A DNA stretch of 64,000 nucleotides from Chryseobacterium aureum. Lineage in GTDB: Bacteria; Bacteroidota; Bacteroidia; Flavobacteriales; Weeksellaceae. The stretch is taken from assembly GCF_003971235.1 (NCBI RefSeq), contig NZ_CP034661.1:2728001-2792000 (forward strand), in the 5' to 3' direction. Below, piece by piece: positions 1-8,402 of this stretch; positions within the stretch are counted from its first letter, which is position 1; every line of letters starts with the position of its first letter. Under the pieces are notes generated by a model. That model was not told the DNA's origin. It made no database searches and worked only from the letters and a program-made list of their open reading frames with translations. Both the position numbers and the translations under genes were made by a program.

Positions 1-139
1 AGTACAAATGTGTCGAACAAATCAAAAAAATTAAAAATAACAGCATTTTTTCTACCTGATAATCAACACACTGCATAAAACCATCAAAAGAATGGGTGAT
101 TTTTCTCTTACTAAAGGAACATTATAAGAAAAGAAATAT

Positions 140-1099
140 ATGTTCAAAAAAATGATATTGAGTTTTCTTATAGGAATAGGAATTTCAATGAATGCGCAAA
201 GCAAGGGGATCAATTTTCAAAAAATTGATCTGGAAGCCGCGAAAAAAATCGCAGCAAAAGAAAACAAACTGATCTTCATTGATCTGTACACCACCTGGTG
301 CGGGCCTTGTAAGCTCATGGCAAAAAACACGTTTACCGATCCTGGGATTGGAGAAATGTTCAACAAAAATTTTGTAAATCTTGCCATAGATGCAGAAAAA
401 GAAGGACTGAGCCTGGCCAAAGAATTTAAAGTGGTCAACTACCCTTCGTTCCTTTTTCTGGATCCAAAAGGGAAACTTGTTCAGTATGATTTCGGATATT
501 ATAATCCTGAACAGTTTTTAGGAGTAGGAGCATCTGTTCTGAAGAAAAAAACGTCTCAATCCGAAAAAACCCTGGATCAGGTAAAAGGTAGGATGATAGG
601 AGATAAGATTGATAACTTCACAGCGAAAGATCACCTGGGCAACACCTTTTCTTCATCAAAGGAAAACAAAAAACTTGTTATAGTTTTTATTCGTGGGCAA
701 TGGTGCCCTTACTGTAACAAATACATTGAAACCTTACAGAATCTGTCACCGGAACTGCAATCTAAAAATGCACAGCTCGTTATTATTTCTCCGGAAAAGC
801 CTGAATTTATAGAAAAGACAATTAATAAAACAAAGACAGATTATACCGTTTTATACGATGAGGGATATAAAATTGCTGAGGCATTCGATGTCCTTTATAC
901 GCCTGACAGTGAAACTCTTAATTTTTACAATTCCAAATTAAAGGAGGATTTTGCAGACAGCAGATCAGACCGTTCGGGAAGGCTGCCGGTATCTGCCACT
1001 TTCATCCTTAATGAGGACAAAGAGATTACATGGAGACATTTTGATACCGATTATAAAAAAAGAGCCTCTGTAGAAGATATTGTAAAAAATCTGAATTGA
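140..1099 (+). CDS. Secreted thioredoxin-redoxin fusion protein
   Basis: A 319-residue exported thiol-redox protein with two redox modules. Residues 1-20 look like a Sec signal peptide ending at NAQ. Residues 25-135 form a thioredoxin-like domain with the active site WCGPC (53-57). Residues 150-319 form an AhpC/TSA (peroxiredoxin/redoxin) fold with WCPYC (188-192). A CXXC pair in the second domain suggests a thiol-disulfide oxidoreductase rather than a classical one-Cys peroxidase. The next gene on the same strand is dsbD, whose product carries electrons across the inner membrane, so a role as a periplasmic reductase fed by DsbD is a reasonable inference. There are 285 bases between them, so they need not share a transcript. 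I saw no clear -7 element upstream. Confidence 0.85.
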   Translation: MFKKMILSFLIGIGISMNAQSKGINFQKIDLEAAKKIAAKENKLIFIDLYTTWCGPCKLMAKNTFTDPGIGEMFNKNFVNLAIDAEKEGLSLAKEFKVVNYPSFLFLDPKGKLVQYDFGYYNPEQFLGVGASVLKKKTSQSEKTLDQVKGRMIGDKIDNFTAKDHLGNTFSSSKENKKLVIVFIRGQWCPYCNKYIETLQNLSPELQSKNAQLVIISPEKPEFIEKTINKTKTDYTVLYDEGYKIAEAFDVLYTPDSETLNFYNSKLKEDFADSRSDRSGRLPVSATFILNEDKEITWRHFDTDYKKRASVEDIVKNLN

Positions 1100-1384
1100 T
1101 TAGATGCAAATTTCTGTCCCGTTAAGAATGTAAGTCAACAAAATTGACAAAATCAATAATCATTTTTAAAGACGGAATAGGTTACGCTTCTCCTGCTGCT
1201 AAGGCAAAAAACGGAATATTTTAAACATAAGGCTTGAAAAAAGAAAGTTTCTAAGTTTTTTAGGGACGAAAAATTATCTATTTTAGCGAGGCAAAAATCC
1301 GGATACTGTCTGACAGCAATGATTCTTCGGGCAGAAGGAAAGATACACAAAGAATGAGAAGACAAAACGGAGTCTCAAAATTTA

Positions 1385-3466
1385 ATGAAAGGAACAATGA
1401 AATTTAGAAATTGGTTTGTATTAATTCTGCTATTGTTAGCAACCGGAATTAATGCGCAGATAAAAAATCCTGTAAAGTTTAAATTTACCATCAATGATCT
1501 TGGAAACAATCAATACGAAGCGGTATTGAATGCTACCATGGAAAGCGGATGGCATATTTACTCAAAAGATTTACCGGAAGACACCGGAATTCCGACGGAG
1601 TATAAAGTGACAGGAAAGAATATTGAGCTGGTAGGGAAATTTACCGAAGTGGGTAAAAAGCATGAAGAATTTTCTGAAGCATTTGGAGGAACCATTGTAT
1701 TCTACTCCAATTCTGCTGGATTTAAGCAAAAATTTAAATTAAAGGATCCTACAAAACCTGCGGATGTAACCTCTGAAATTACATATCAGACCTGTGACGA
1801 CAGGGTGTGCCTGGCTCCCAACACTTTAGAGTTCAATCAAAAAGTTACTCCCAAAGGAGCAACTGAAGAAGCTGTAACCGAAGAAACCGCAGCTCCTGTA
1901 AAAGATTCTGCAAAAATAACTGAAACAGTTACCGAAAATCCTGCAAAGACGGAAGCTTCCATTACAGAAACTTCCAAACTGGATCCTAAACAGCTGAAAA
2001 TTGCAACGATTGATTTCAAAAAGCCTTTAACAGATTGTGGTACAGCAGCTGCCAAAGTGAGTGAAAACTACTGGACCTATTTGTTCTTAGGGTTTATCGG
2101 AGGATTAATTGCATTGCTTACGCCTTGTGTTTTCCCAATGATTCCACTAACGGTTTCCTTCTTTACCAAAGGAAGCAAAAACAAAGCAAAAGGAAAAAGA
2201 GATGCCCTGATTTATGGCTTTTTCATCCTTCTTATTTTCGTTTTATTAAGTATTCCTTTCCATATTATTGACGGAATTGCAGGGAATATTTTCAATGAAA
2301 TTTCCACCAGCGTATGGCTGAATATTGCCTTCTTTATTATATTTATCTTCTTTGCCGGAAGTTTCTTCGGATATTATGATATTACGCTGCCAAGCTCTAT
2401 CGCCAACAAATCTTCCAAAGCTGAAGAAGCGGGAGGAATTATCGGAATTTTCTTCATGGCATTGACATTGGTGATTGTTTCTTTCTCCTGTACAGGACCA
2501 ATTTTGGGAAGTTTACTGGGAAGTGCCGTAACAGGTTCATCCAATGTTCCTATGCTGCTGACATTTGCCTTGGCAGGATTCGGGCTGGCATGGGCCATTA
2601 TTTTCGGATTACTGGCATTATTCCCGCAGGCATTACAAAGCCTTCCGAAATCCGGAGGATGGATGAATACCGTAAAAGTAGTTTTAGGTTTCGTAGAACT
2701 GGCATTGGCGCTGAAATTCTTATCCAAAGCGGATCTGGTATCCAAGACATTCTTCCTGAAAAGAGAACTTTTCATCGCCATCTGGATCATTATTGCTTTA
2801 GGATTAGCATTGTATTTATTAGGATTTATAAGATTTCCTCACGATGATAAAAAACCTAAGATTTCTATCACAAGAAAAATATTGGGTGCATTGGGAATTG
2901 GTTTTGTGATCTACCTGGTTCAGGGTCTGATCCCGTCCGACCGTCCGAAACTTCAGTTATTAAGCGGAATCTTACCTCCATTGAATGTAAGTTATTTCCA
3001 TGATGAGAATGACGGAATTTTAGGAATGCATCCTGAACACGACTTCTTCAAAGCAATAGAACTGGCTAAAAAAGAAGACAAGCCAATCCTTATCGACTTT
3101 ACAGGATATGGTTGTGAAAACTGTAGAAAAATGGAAGAGTTTGTGTGGAGCGAACCGGACATCTTGCCTATCCTGCAGAATGACGTAGTACTCGCTTCTT
3201 TATATGTGGATGACAAAGAAGAGCTTCCTGAAGATCAAAAAACAAAAATCGATCTTGGTGACGGGCAGATCAAAAAGGTAAAAACAATTGGTGACAGATG
3301 GAGTTTATTCCAGCAGGTTAACTTCAATAATAATTCTCAGCCTCACTATGTTTTAATTACTCCGGACGGAAAAGTAATCAACACTCCTGTTTCAGGATAT
3401 ATGCCAAAAGAGGATTTCAAAAAATTCCTTGAATGCGGTGTCAACTTCTATAAAAAGAATAAATAA
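1385..3466 (+). CDS. dsbD: Thiol:disulfide interchange protein DsbD
   Basis: Inner-membrane reductant conduit that passes electrons from cytoplasmic thioredoxin to periplasmic thiol proteins. All three DsbD modules are present in 693 residues: a signal peptide and an N-terminal DsbC-like domain (about 25-150) with the Cys pair in TCDDRVC; a low-complexity Thr/Glu/Ala linker (about 155-205); a multi-spanning membrane domain (about 225-500) with the conserved cysteines in LLTPCVFPMIPLT and SFSCTGP; and a C-terminal thioredoxin domain with CENC in GYGCENCRKMEE. An in-frame ATG at 1397 is an equally good start. A strong terminator follows at 3490. The neighbouring secreted redoxin is a likely client. 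Confidence 0.95.
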   Translation: MKGTMKFRNWFVLILLLLATGINAQIKNPVKFKFTINDLGNNQYEAVLNATMESGWHIYSKDLPEDTGIPTEYKVTGKNIELVGKFTEVGKKHEEFSEAFGGTIVFYSNSAGFKQKFKLKDPTKPADVTSEITYQTCDDRVCLAPNTLEFNQKVTPKGATEEAVTEETAAPVKDSAKITETVTENPAKTEASITETSKLDPKQLKIATIDFKKPLTDCGTAAAKVSENYWTYLFLGFIGGLIALLTPCVFPMIPLTVSFFTKGSKNKAKGKRDALIYGFFILLIFVLLSIPFHIIDGIAGNIFNEISTSVWLNIAFFIIFIFFAGSFFGYYDITLPSSIANKSSKAEEAGGIIGIFFMALTLVIVSFSCTGPILGSLLGSAVTGSSNVPMLLTFALAGFGLAWAIIFGLLALFPQALQSLPKSGGWMNTVKVVLGFVELALALKFLSKADLVSKTFFLKRELFIAIWIIIALGLALYLLGFIRFPHDDKKPKISITRKILGALGIGFVIYLVQGLIPSDRPKLQLLSGILPPLNVSYFHDENDGILGMHPEHDFFKAIELAKKEDKPILIDFTGYGCENCRKMEEFVWSEPDILPILQNDVVLASLYVDDKEELPEDQKTKIDLGDGQIKKVKTIGDRWSLFQQVNFNNNSQPHYVLITPDGKVINTPVSGYMPKEDFKKFLECGVNFYKKNK

Positions 3467-3489
3467 ATAGTTTATTTACATATCATTTA

Positions 3490-3520
3490 AAAACTCACAC
3501 TTTACCGTGTGAGTTTTTTT
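3490..3520 (+). terminator. Rho-independent terminator of dsbD
   Basis: Perfect stem ACTCACAC / GTGTGAGT with a 6-base loop and a run of T, 24 bases after the dsbD stop. Confidence 0.9.
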
Positions 3521-3644
3521 GTAAATAACCAGAGAAAAATCATACTAAAAAATTCAGTAATCAGTACGCGCGGATATCATAATGATCAATTTTCAAAAAG
3601 AAGATTGGAAAAGAGCGGAATATTTAAAATTTATTACAAAAACC

Positions 3645-3670
3645 ATCAATAGATTCATGAATCTATTGAT
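3645..3670. promoter_or_regulatory. Perfect 26-bp palindrome upstream of exbD-like gene
   Basis: Half-site ATCAATAGATTCA is followed directly by its exact reverse complement with no spacer. It is about 75 bases before the ExbD-like start and no T-run follows, so it does not look like a terminator. A dimeric regulator site or cruciform is an inference. Confidence 0.5.
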
Positions 3671-3744
3671 TATACCACAAATAAGGCATATGTTTTGTAA
3701 GAATTTTTCAACAAACACCGTTTAACATTTAAAAATTTTCAATC

Positions 3745-4269
3745 ATGGCAGAAGTAATTGCACAAGAGAAGCAGGGCAGCAAACAAAAGAAAAAAATGAT
3801 CCGGGTAGACATGACTCCTATGGTGGATCTGGGATTCTTACTCATTACATTCTTTATGTTTACCACTAATTTCACAAAACCTAATGTAATGGATCTTGGA
3901 CTCCCGGCAAAAGATCCCAATCCTCATCCGATAGATAATCCTGTAATCGGAGAGCAAAACCAGATTACATTTATTTTAGGAAAAGACAACCGTGTATTCT
4001 ATCATCAGAGCAATGCAAAAGATTTAAATACCACGAATCTTAAAGAAACGGATTTTAGTGGGATAAAAATTTCAAAGATCATTGCTAAGGCTTATCAAAA
4101 AGCTCCGGATCGGGAAAAATTCACCGTTATTGTAAAACCAACGGATGATGCCAATTACAAAAATTTTGTAGATATGCTGGATAACCTTGCCATCTCTAAA
4201 AAGGAAAGATATGGCGTAACAGATATCAAACCCTGGGAAACAAAGGTTTATAAGGAATTAACTCAATAA
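3745..4269 (+). CDS. ExbD/TolR-family proton-channel subunit (orphan)
   Basis: A 174-residue member of the ExbD/TolR family, whose proteins work with ExbB/TolQ to use proton motive force for energising outer-membrane processes. There is a basic cytoplasmic N-terminus, then one membrane helix (about 26-45) preceded by MTPMVDLGFLL, where the Asp corresponds to the essential membrane Asp of TolR/ExbD; the rest is periplasmic. No exbB/tolQ or tonB gene is adjacent, so it must pair with a channel encoded elsewhere. It stands alone between two terminators, with an unusual palindrome 75 bases upstream. Confidence 0.88.
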   Translation: MAEVIAQEKQGSKQKKKMIRVDMTPMVDLGFLLITFFMFTTNFTKPNVMDLGLPAKDPNPHPIDNPVIGEQNQITFILGKDNRVFYHQSNAKDLNTTNLKETDFSGIKISKIIAKAYQKAPDREKFTVIVKPTDDANYKNFVDMLDNLAISKKERYGVTDIKPWETKVYKELTQ

Positions 4270-4274
4270 AAGGC

Positions 4275-4304
4275 AAAGAGCATTTTAAAAAATGCTCTTT
4301 TTTG
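4275..4304 (+). terminator. Terminator of exbD-like gene
   Basis: Stem AAAGAGCATT / AATGCTCTTT followed by a T-run, a few bases after the stop codon. Confidence 0.88.
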
Positions 4305-4368
4305 TTTACATTTGAAAGGAGAAACGGATTTGCAGTGCGTAACCGGCTGCATTATTTTTAACCCCCTA

Positions 4369-4376
4369 TAATTTTG
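4369..4376 (+). promoter_or_regulatory. -7 element of hydrolase gene, leaderless spacing
   Basis: TAATTTTG matches the Bacteroidota -7 consensus TAnnTTTG. The ATG at 4382 begins only 6 bases after the element, where transcription itself should start. No TTG lies at the usual -33 distance. Confidence 0.6.
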
Positions 4377-4381
4377 GAATC

Positions 4382-5164
4382 ATGCTGAACTTTGAAAGAA
4401 AAGGAAACGGAAAAGAAACTTTGGTACTCCTTCACGGGTTTATGGAAAATCTATCCATCTGGAGTGATATGGAACCTCATCTTTCCAAAGATTTTTCACT
4501 GTTCAAAATTGATCTTCCCGGTCACGGACAATCTGAAATACTGGCAGAAGTTCACACCATGGAACTGATGGCAGAGGAAGTAAAGAAAGTCTTAGATCAT
4601 CAGCATGTAGAAAAAGTGCATCTTCTGGGACATTCTATGGGAGGCTATACTTCACTTGCCTTTGCTGAAAAATACCCTGACTCTTTAAAAAGCCTTACTT
4701 TATTTTTCTCTACGTATTTTCCGGATGACGAAGAAAAAAAACAGCAGCGAATCAAAAGCTACAGGATTATAAAAGATTCTTTCTCCCATTATGCCAGAGT
4801 AGGAGTTCCCAATCTATTCAATCCGAATGAAAGAGATATCTTAGAAGGCAAAATAGAAACCGCTCTTGAAACAGCACTTTCCACCAATAATCTGGGAGCA
4901 CTCGCCTGTGTGAAAGGAATGGTAGAAAGGACAGACAAAAAACATATCCTGGAAAATCTGGAAGCCAAAATCTTAGTATTGGCAGGCAAACATGATAACG
5001 CCGTAAAAACAGAAATGATGATTAAACATCTTCCGGACAGAACGAATATCAAATCTTATATTCTGGACTGCGGACACAACGGCCACTGGGAAAAACCCGG
5101 CATCTGCGCTGAAATCATCAATACAGAACTTCTTCACAATCTTCCTAAAAAACTGGTTTTATAA
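4382..5164 (+). CDS. Alpha/beta-fold hydrolase
   Basis: A 260-residue cytoplasmic alpha/beta hydrolase. The nucleophile elbow is GHSMGG (Ser85). HGF near residue 18 supplies the oxyanion hole, the acid is probably in GKHDN, and the catalytic His is in DCGHNGHW near the C-terminus. The cap region and length resemble small-ester hydrolases related to BioH/MenH, but the substrate cannot be read from sequence. It is followed by a patatin-like lipase on the same strand that has its own -7 element. Both genes have -7 elements so close to the ATG that leaderless mRNAs are likely. Confidence 0.88.
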   Translation: MLNFERKGNGKETLVLLHGFMENLSIWSDMEPHLSKDFSLFKIDLPGHGQSEILAEVHTMELMAEEVKKVLDHQHVEKVHLLGHSMGGYTSLAFAEKYPDSLKSLTLFFSTYFPDDEEKKQQRIKSYRIIKDSFSHYARVGVPNLFNPNERDILEGKIETALETALSTNNLGALACVKGMVERTDKKHILENLEAKILVLAGKHDNAVKTEMMIKHLPDRTNIKSYILDCGHNGHWEKPGICAEIINTELLHNLPKKLVL

Positions 5165-5226
5165 TACCGTTTTTCCGGACAGATTAAAGCCGTGCTTAAT
5201 AAAAAATCCTGTATATTAGTAGAGGA

Positions 5227-5234
5227 TAATTTTG
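5227..5234 (+). promoter_or_regulatory. -7 element of patatin gene, leaderless spacing
   Basis: TAATTTTG lies just 3 bases before the ATG at 5238. The TTG inside it reads in frame with the gene, so an automatic caller could wrongly start at 5232. Confidence 0.55.
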
Positions 5235-5237
5235 GCA

Positions 5238-6044
5238 ATGGCTTTATTCTCATTCAAAAAAAAGAAACCACAGGCACCCCCGGTTATCGGCCTTACACTT
5301 TCAGGCGGAGGCATGCGTGGGATTGCCCATATTGCAGTACTGAAAGCTTTGGAAGAATATCATCTGAAACCGCACATCATCTCAGGAACCAGTGCCGGAT
5401 CTATTATCGGTGCTTTTTATTCTTTTGGTAAAACCCCGGATGAGATGATGGAAATTGTAAAGCAGACTTCTTTTTTCTCCAGATCATCTTTAAAACTGTC
5501 CAAAAACGGAATTTTCAGTTCCAATTTTATTTTAAAACTGTTCAAAGATTATTTCCCGGAAGACAATTTCAGTATTTTGAAAATCCCGGTTTACGTGGCG
5601 GCTACAGAAATGACTCATGGCATTGTAGATTTCTTTTCGGAAGGAGAACTTTTCGGCCCGTTACTGGCCTCTTCCAGTGTCCCTTTCATTCTTCCGCCGG
5701 TAAGGATGGGTGAGAAAATTTATGTGGATGGAGGTGTTCTGGACAATCTGCCGATTGAGCCTATTATGGATAAATGCAACTTCCTTATTGCCTCTCATGT
5801 CAATTCAATCAGTTATGATGAGCTAAACAAAATGAGCCTGATGAAAGAATTTGACAGAATCCTTCACCTGGCCATCGCAAAATCGGTATATTCTAAAGCG
5901 AAATACTGCAATATCTTTTTGGATCCTCCCAAAATGACAAAATACAGCCTTTTCAACAAACGATATATGGATGAAATGTTTCAGCAGGTGTACGAATATA
6001 CCTGCCAGGAACTTGAAGAAAAAGGATTTCGTAAAAGTATTTAG
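5238..6044 (+). CDS. Patatin-like phospholipase family protein
   Basis: A 268-residue patatin-domain lipid acyl hydrolase. It has the oxyanion-hole glycines (LSGGGMRG, residues 21-28), the nucleophile GTSAG (Ser52) and the second dyad residue in VDGG. No signal peptide is visible; the N-terminus is short and lysine-rich, so it is probably cytoplasmic or membrane-associated. The bacterial patatin family acts on phospholipids or neutral lipids; the natural substrate is unknown. The ATG at 5238 is chosen over the in-frame TTG at 5232 because the latter is part of the promoter. Confidence 0.9.
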   Translation: MALFSFKKKKPQAPPVIGLTLSGGGMRGIAHIAVLKALEEYHLKPHIISGTSAGSIIGAFYSFGKTPDEMMEIVKQTSFFSRSSLKLSKNGIFSSNFILKLFKDYFPEDNFSILKIPVYVAATEMTHGIVDFFSEGELFGPLLASSSVPFILPPVRMGEKIYVDGGVLDNLPIEPIMDKCNFLIASHVNSISYDELNKMSLMKEFDRILHLAIAKSVYSKAKYCNIFLDPPKMTKYSLFNKRYMDEMFQQVYEYTCQELEEKGFRKSI

Positions 6045-6077
6045 AATTTAATTGAGAAACCAGCCTGCCTTTCCGCT

Positions 6078-7082
6078 CTACAGCCCGCCTTCTTTAACCT
6101 TCTCTTTAAAATTAGCGATTGTTCCGGCTAAAGAATCTAAAGATTTTCCTCCGGCTGCATTAATATGCCCTCCCCCGTTAAAATATTTTCTTGAGAACTG
6201 GTTCACATCTACATCATCTTTACTCCTGAAAGAAATCTTAACGAAATCTTCATACAGATCTTCCATGAAAAATGCAGACATTGTCACTCCGGCAATGCTC
6301 AGACCATAATTCACAAAACCTTCCGTATCTCCTTTCTGGAAACCAAATTCTTTCAGTTCATTTCTGGTAAGGCTCAAAATAGCTACCGTTCCGTCATTCA
6401 CCACTTCTATTCTTCCCAGAACCAAAGCAAGCAAATGCAGACGGGAAACCGTGTTGGTATCCCATGTGTTGGAAGTGATCATTGCAGGATCCGCCCCGTG
6501 TTCAATAAGGTTTGCGATAATCCTGTGTGTCGTGGCACTGGTAGAACGAAAACGGAAGCCTCCTGTATCTGTCATGATTCCTGTATAAAGACATTCTGCC
6601 ATATCCTGATTCACCAGTTTTTCATCATTCATGGCTTCAATGAAATGATAGATCATCTGTGAAGTGGCAGGAATTACCGTATCGGAATACACGAAGTCAA
6701 ATTGTTCCGGCTGCTGGTGGTGGTCAATGAGAATTTTCTTGCCTTCAGCCTTTACCAGCCAGTCTCCCAGTAAACCGATTCTTGACGGAGAATTAAAGTC
6801 CAGACAGAAAATAACATCTGCTCCCGCAATCATATCAGAAGCCAGCTTTCTTTTATATTCAGCAATAATAACTTTTTTTGCCTCCGGCATCCATTTCAGA
6901 AATTTCGGAAAATCATTAGGTACGATTACCTCTGCTACAATTCCTTTTGCTTTCAGATAATGTTTCAATCCCAGGCTGGATCCAATAGCATCTCCATCAG
7001 GATTATAATGGGTAAGGATCACTATTTTGCTATCCTGAGTAAGTAATGTATTGATATCTAAAAGTTCTGCTGGTGTAAACAT
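6078..7082 (-). CDS. DHH-family phosphoesterase (NrnA-like)
   Basis: A 334-residue protein of the DHH/DHHA1 family that includes NrnA, which degrades nanoRNA or linear dinucleotides such as pApA and can remove the 3'-phosphate of pAp. DHH motif residues are visible: NPDGDAIGS near the N-terminus, the CLDFN aspartate, and the IDHHQ signature. The C-terminal DHHA1 domain has GGGH followed by NAAGG. The start is placed at MFTPAELL. An open frame runs 20 codons further upstream but passes through the promoter, so the longer form is unlikely. Confidence 0.9.
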   Translation of the reverse strand: MFTPAELLDINTLLTQDSKIVILTHYNPDGDAIGSSLGLKHYLKAKGIVAEVIVPNDFPKFLKWMPEAKKVIIAEYKRKLASDMIAGADVIFCLDFNSPSRIGLLGDWLVKAEGKKILIDHHQQPEQFDFVYSDTVIPATSQMIYHFIEAMNDEKLVNQDMAECLYTGIMTDTGGFRFRSTSATTHRIIANLIEHGADPAMITSNTWDTNTVSRLHLLALVLGRIEVVNDGTVAILSLTRNELKEFGFQKGDTEGFVNYGLSIAGVTMSAFFMEDLYEDFVKISFRSKDDVDVNQFSRKYFNGGGHINAAGGKSLDSLAGTIANFKEKVKEGGL

Positions 7083-7115
7083 CTGATGTTTATTTTTCGT
7101 TAAAATTAAAGTTTT

Positions 7116-7123
7116 CAAAGATA
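7116..7123 (-). promoter_or_regulatory. -7 element of nrnA-like gene
   Basis: TATCTTTG on the minus strand, 33 bases before the chosen ATG at 7082. It supports the shorter start. Confidence 0.65.
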
Positions 7124-7266
7124 GAGCTTTTATATAAATCATTTAAATATTATTTTTGCCCCGGAAAATGGTTTTCCTGTGAGGGTTTATAAAATGTCAG
7201 GCCGAAAAACATTGCATTTAATTTTAAAAAAAGATAATTAAAGTTTGCAACTTATAAAATTTTATA

Positions 7267-7274
7267 TATCTTTG
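7267..7274 (+). promoter_or_regulatory. rpmH promoter (-7 TATCTTTG, -33 TTG)
   Basis: TATCTTTG at 7267-7274 with TTG at 7245-7247, a 19-base spacer. This is a near-ideal Bacteroidota promoter about 45 bases before the rpmH ATG. Confidence 0.75.
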
Positions 7275-7318
7275 CAACCTGAAAATTAATAGATTAATTA
7301 CGATTTAAACATATAGTA

Positions 7319-7477
7319 ATGAGTAAAAGAACATTCCAGCCATCAGAAAGAAAAAGAAGAAACAAACACGGTTTCAGAGAAAGAATGTCTACGCCAAATG
7401 GAAGAAGAGTTTTGGCTGCGAGAAGAGCTAAAGGCAGAAAGAGTTTAACTGTAAGTGCTGCACGCGCTAAGAGATAA
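7319..7477 (+). CDS. rpmH: 50S ribosomal protein L34
   Basis: A 52-residue highly basic protein beginning [18 protein letters not shown] and containing the L34 hallmarks [14 protein letters not shown] and [12 protein letters not shown]. Length and sequence match bacterial L34. It is a single-gene unit with its own promoter and terminator; dnaA and rnpA are not next to it, as is common in Bacteroidota. Confidence 0.97.
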   Translation: MSKRTFQPSERKRRNKHGFRERMSTPNGRRVLAARRAKGRKSLTVSAARAKR

Positions 7478-7501
7478 TCTTTTTATTATCATATACAAAT
7501 C

Positions 7502-7533
7502 ATGCTTGAGAAGTCCCTTTTCAGGCATTTTTT
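7502..7533 (+). terminator. rpmH terminator
   Basis: Stem ATGCTTGAGAA / TTTTCAGGCAT (with G-U pairs) followed by six T, 25 bases after the rpmH stop. Confidence 0.75.
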
Positions 7534-7597
7534 GTTGTTAAAATTTACTAAAATTTAGGCTGGATCAACATCTTTTTTCTATTTTTAAAAGTTGAAA

Positions 7598-7605
7598 TAT
7601 TTTTG
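7598..7605 (+). promoter_or_regulatory. -7 element of ftsE-like gene
   Basis: TATTTTTG, 27 bases before the ATG. Confidence 0.6.
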
Positions 7606-7631
7606 TTAGAAACAGTCTTTAAAATTAAATT

Positions 7632-8342
7632 ATGCCACATACACATATCTCCGGAGACAACATTATAAGTTTGCAAAACGCAAAGATTGCGCAAAAAAAC
7701 TTTACTGTACTTTCTGATGTAAATCTTAACATTAAAAAAGGTAGATTCTGCTATCTTATCGGAAAAACAGGTTCCGGAAAAAGTTCCCTTCTGAAAACGC
7801 TTTACGGACACATTCCGCTGGCATCAGGACACGGAGCTGTTGTAGGATTTGACCTGGCAAAGCTAAAGCCGTCTGATATTCCTAACTTAAGGAGAAAACT
7901 AGGAATCGTATTCCAGGATTTCCAGTTGCTTTCAGACAGAACGGTAGAGAAAAACTTAAAATTCGTTCTTGAAGCAACAGGATGGAATGACAAAGTGAAA
8001 ATGGAAGACCGTATCAACGAGGTTTTAGGAAGTGTGAATATGAAAAGCAAAAAGCACAAAATGCCTCATGAACTTTCAGGAGGAGAGCAGCAGCGTATTG
8101 CTATCGCAAGAGCCCTTCTTAACCACCCGGATCTTATCTTGGCAGATGAGCCGACAGGAAACCTTGACCCTGAAACTTCCAACGAAATTATGACCTTATT
8201 AAAGCAGGTTGCGCTTGAAAACGGCGCTGCAGTAGTAATGGCAACACACGATTACCATATGATTCAAAACTTCCCTGGTGAAGCTATCAGATGTGAAGAC
8301 GGAAAAGTTTCTGTATTGGATACTTCAGAATTATTTGAATAA
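7632..8342 (+). CDS. ftsE: FtsE-type cell-division ABC ATPase
   Basis: A 236-residue single ABC ATPase. The Walker A is GKTGSGKS (44-51), the Q-loop lies in [17 protein letters not shown], the ABC signature is LSGGEQQR, and the Walker [13 protein letters not shown] ends with the FtsE/LolD-type NLDP. The FQDF...DRTV...N segment is characteristic of FtsE, which partners FtsX to activate cell-wall hydrolases at the septum. No ftsX gene is in the window, so the pair is unlinked here. A LolD/MacB-type exporter ATPase is the main alternative. Confidence 0.82.
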   Translation: MPHTHISGDNIISLQNAKIAQKNFTVLSDVNLNIKKGRFCYLIGKTGSGKSSLLKTLYGHIPLASGHGAVVGFDLAKLKPSDIPNLRRKLGIVFQDFQLLSDRTVEKNLKFVLEATGWNDKVKMEDRINEVLGSVNMKSKKHKMPHELSGGEQQRIAIARALLNHPDLILADEPTGNLDPETSNEIMTLLKQVALENGAAVVMATHDYHMIQNFPGEAIRCEDGKVSVLDTSELFE

Positions 8343-8402
8343 GAATGCAGAGGTGAAGAAAAGTTGGAATTAACTAACTTCTAAATCTAATTTCTAACTT
8401 CT
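8343..8402. repeat. Degenerate TCTAA-word repeats
   Basis: The short intergenic space between convergent genes holds repeated words such as AACTTCTAAATCTAATTTCT. They are the reverse-complement counterpart of the TTAGATGTTAGA words before accC at 13786-13820. No hairpin with a T-run was found here. Confidence 0.45.

Noticed and set aside
1153..1365. 70-codon open frame on minus between the redoxin gene and dsbD
   Set aside because: Low-complexity Ser/Leu-rich product, no promoter, start or family signal. I consider the stretch non-coding.
2374..2790. 138-codon open frame on minus within dsbD
   Set aside because: Lies fully inside the membrane domain of DsbD; its composition mirrors the sense codons and it has no family motif.
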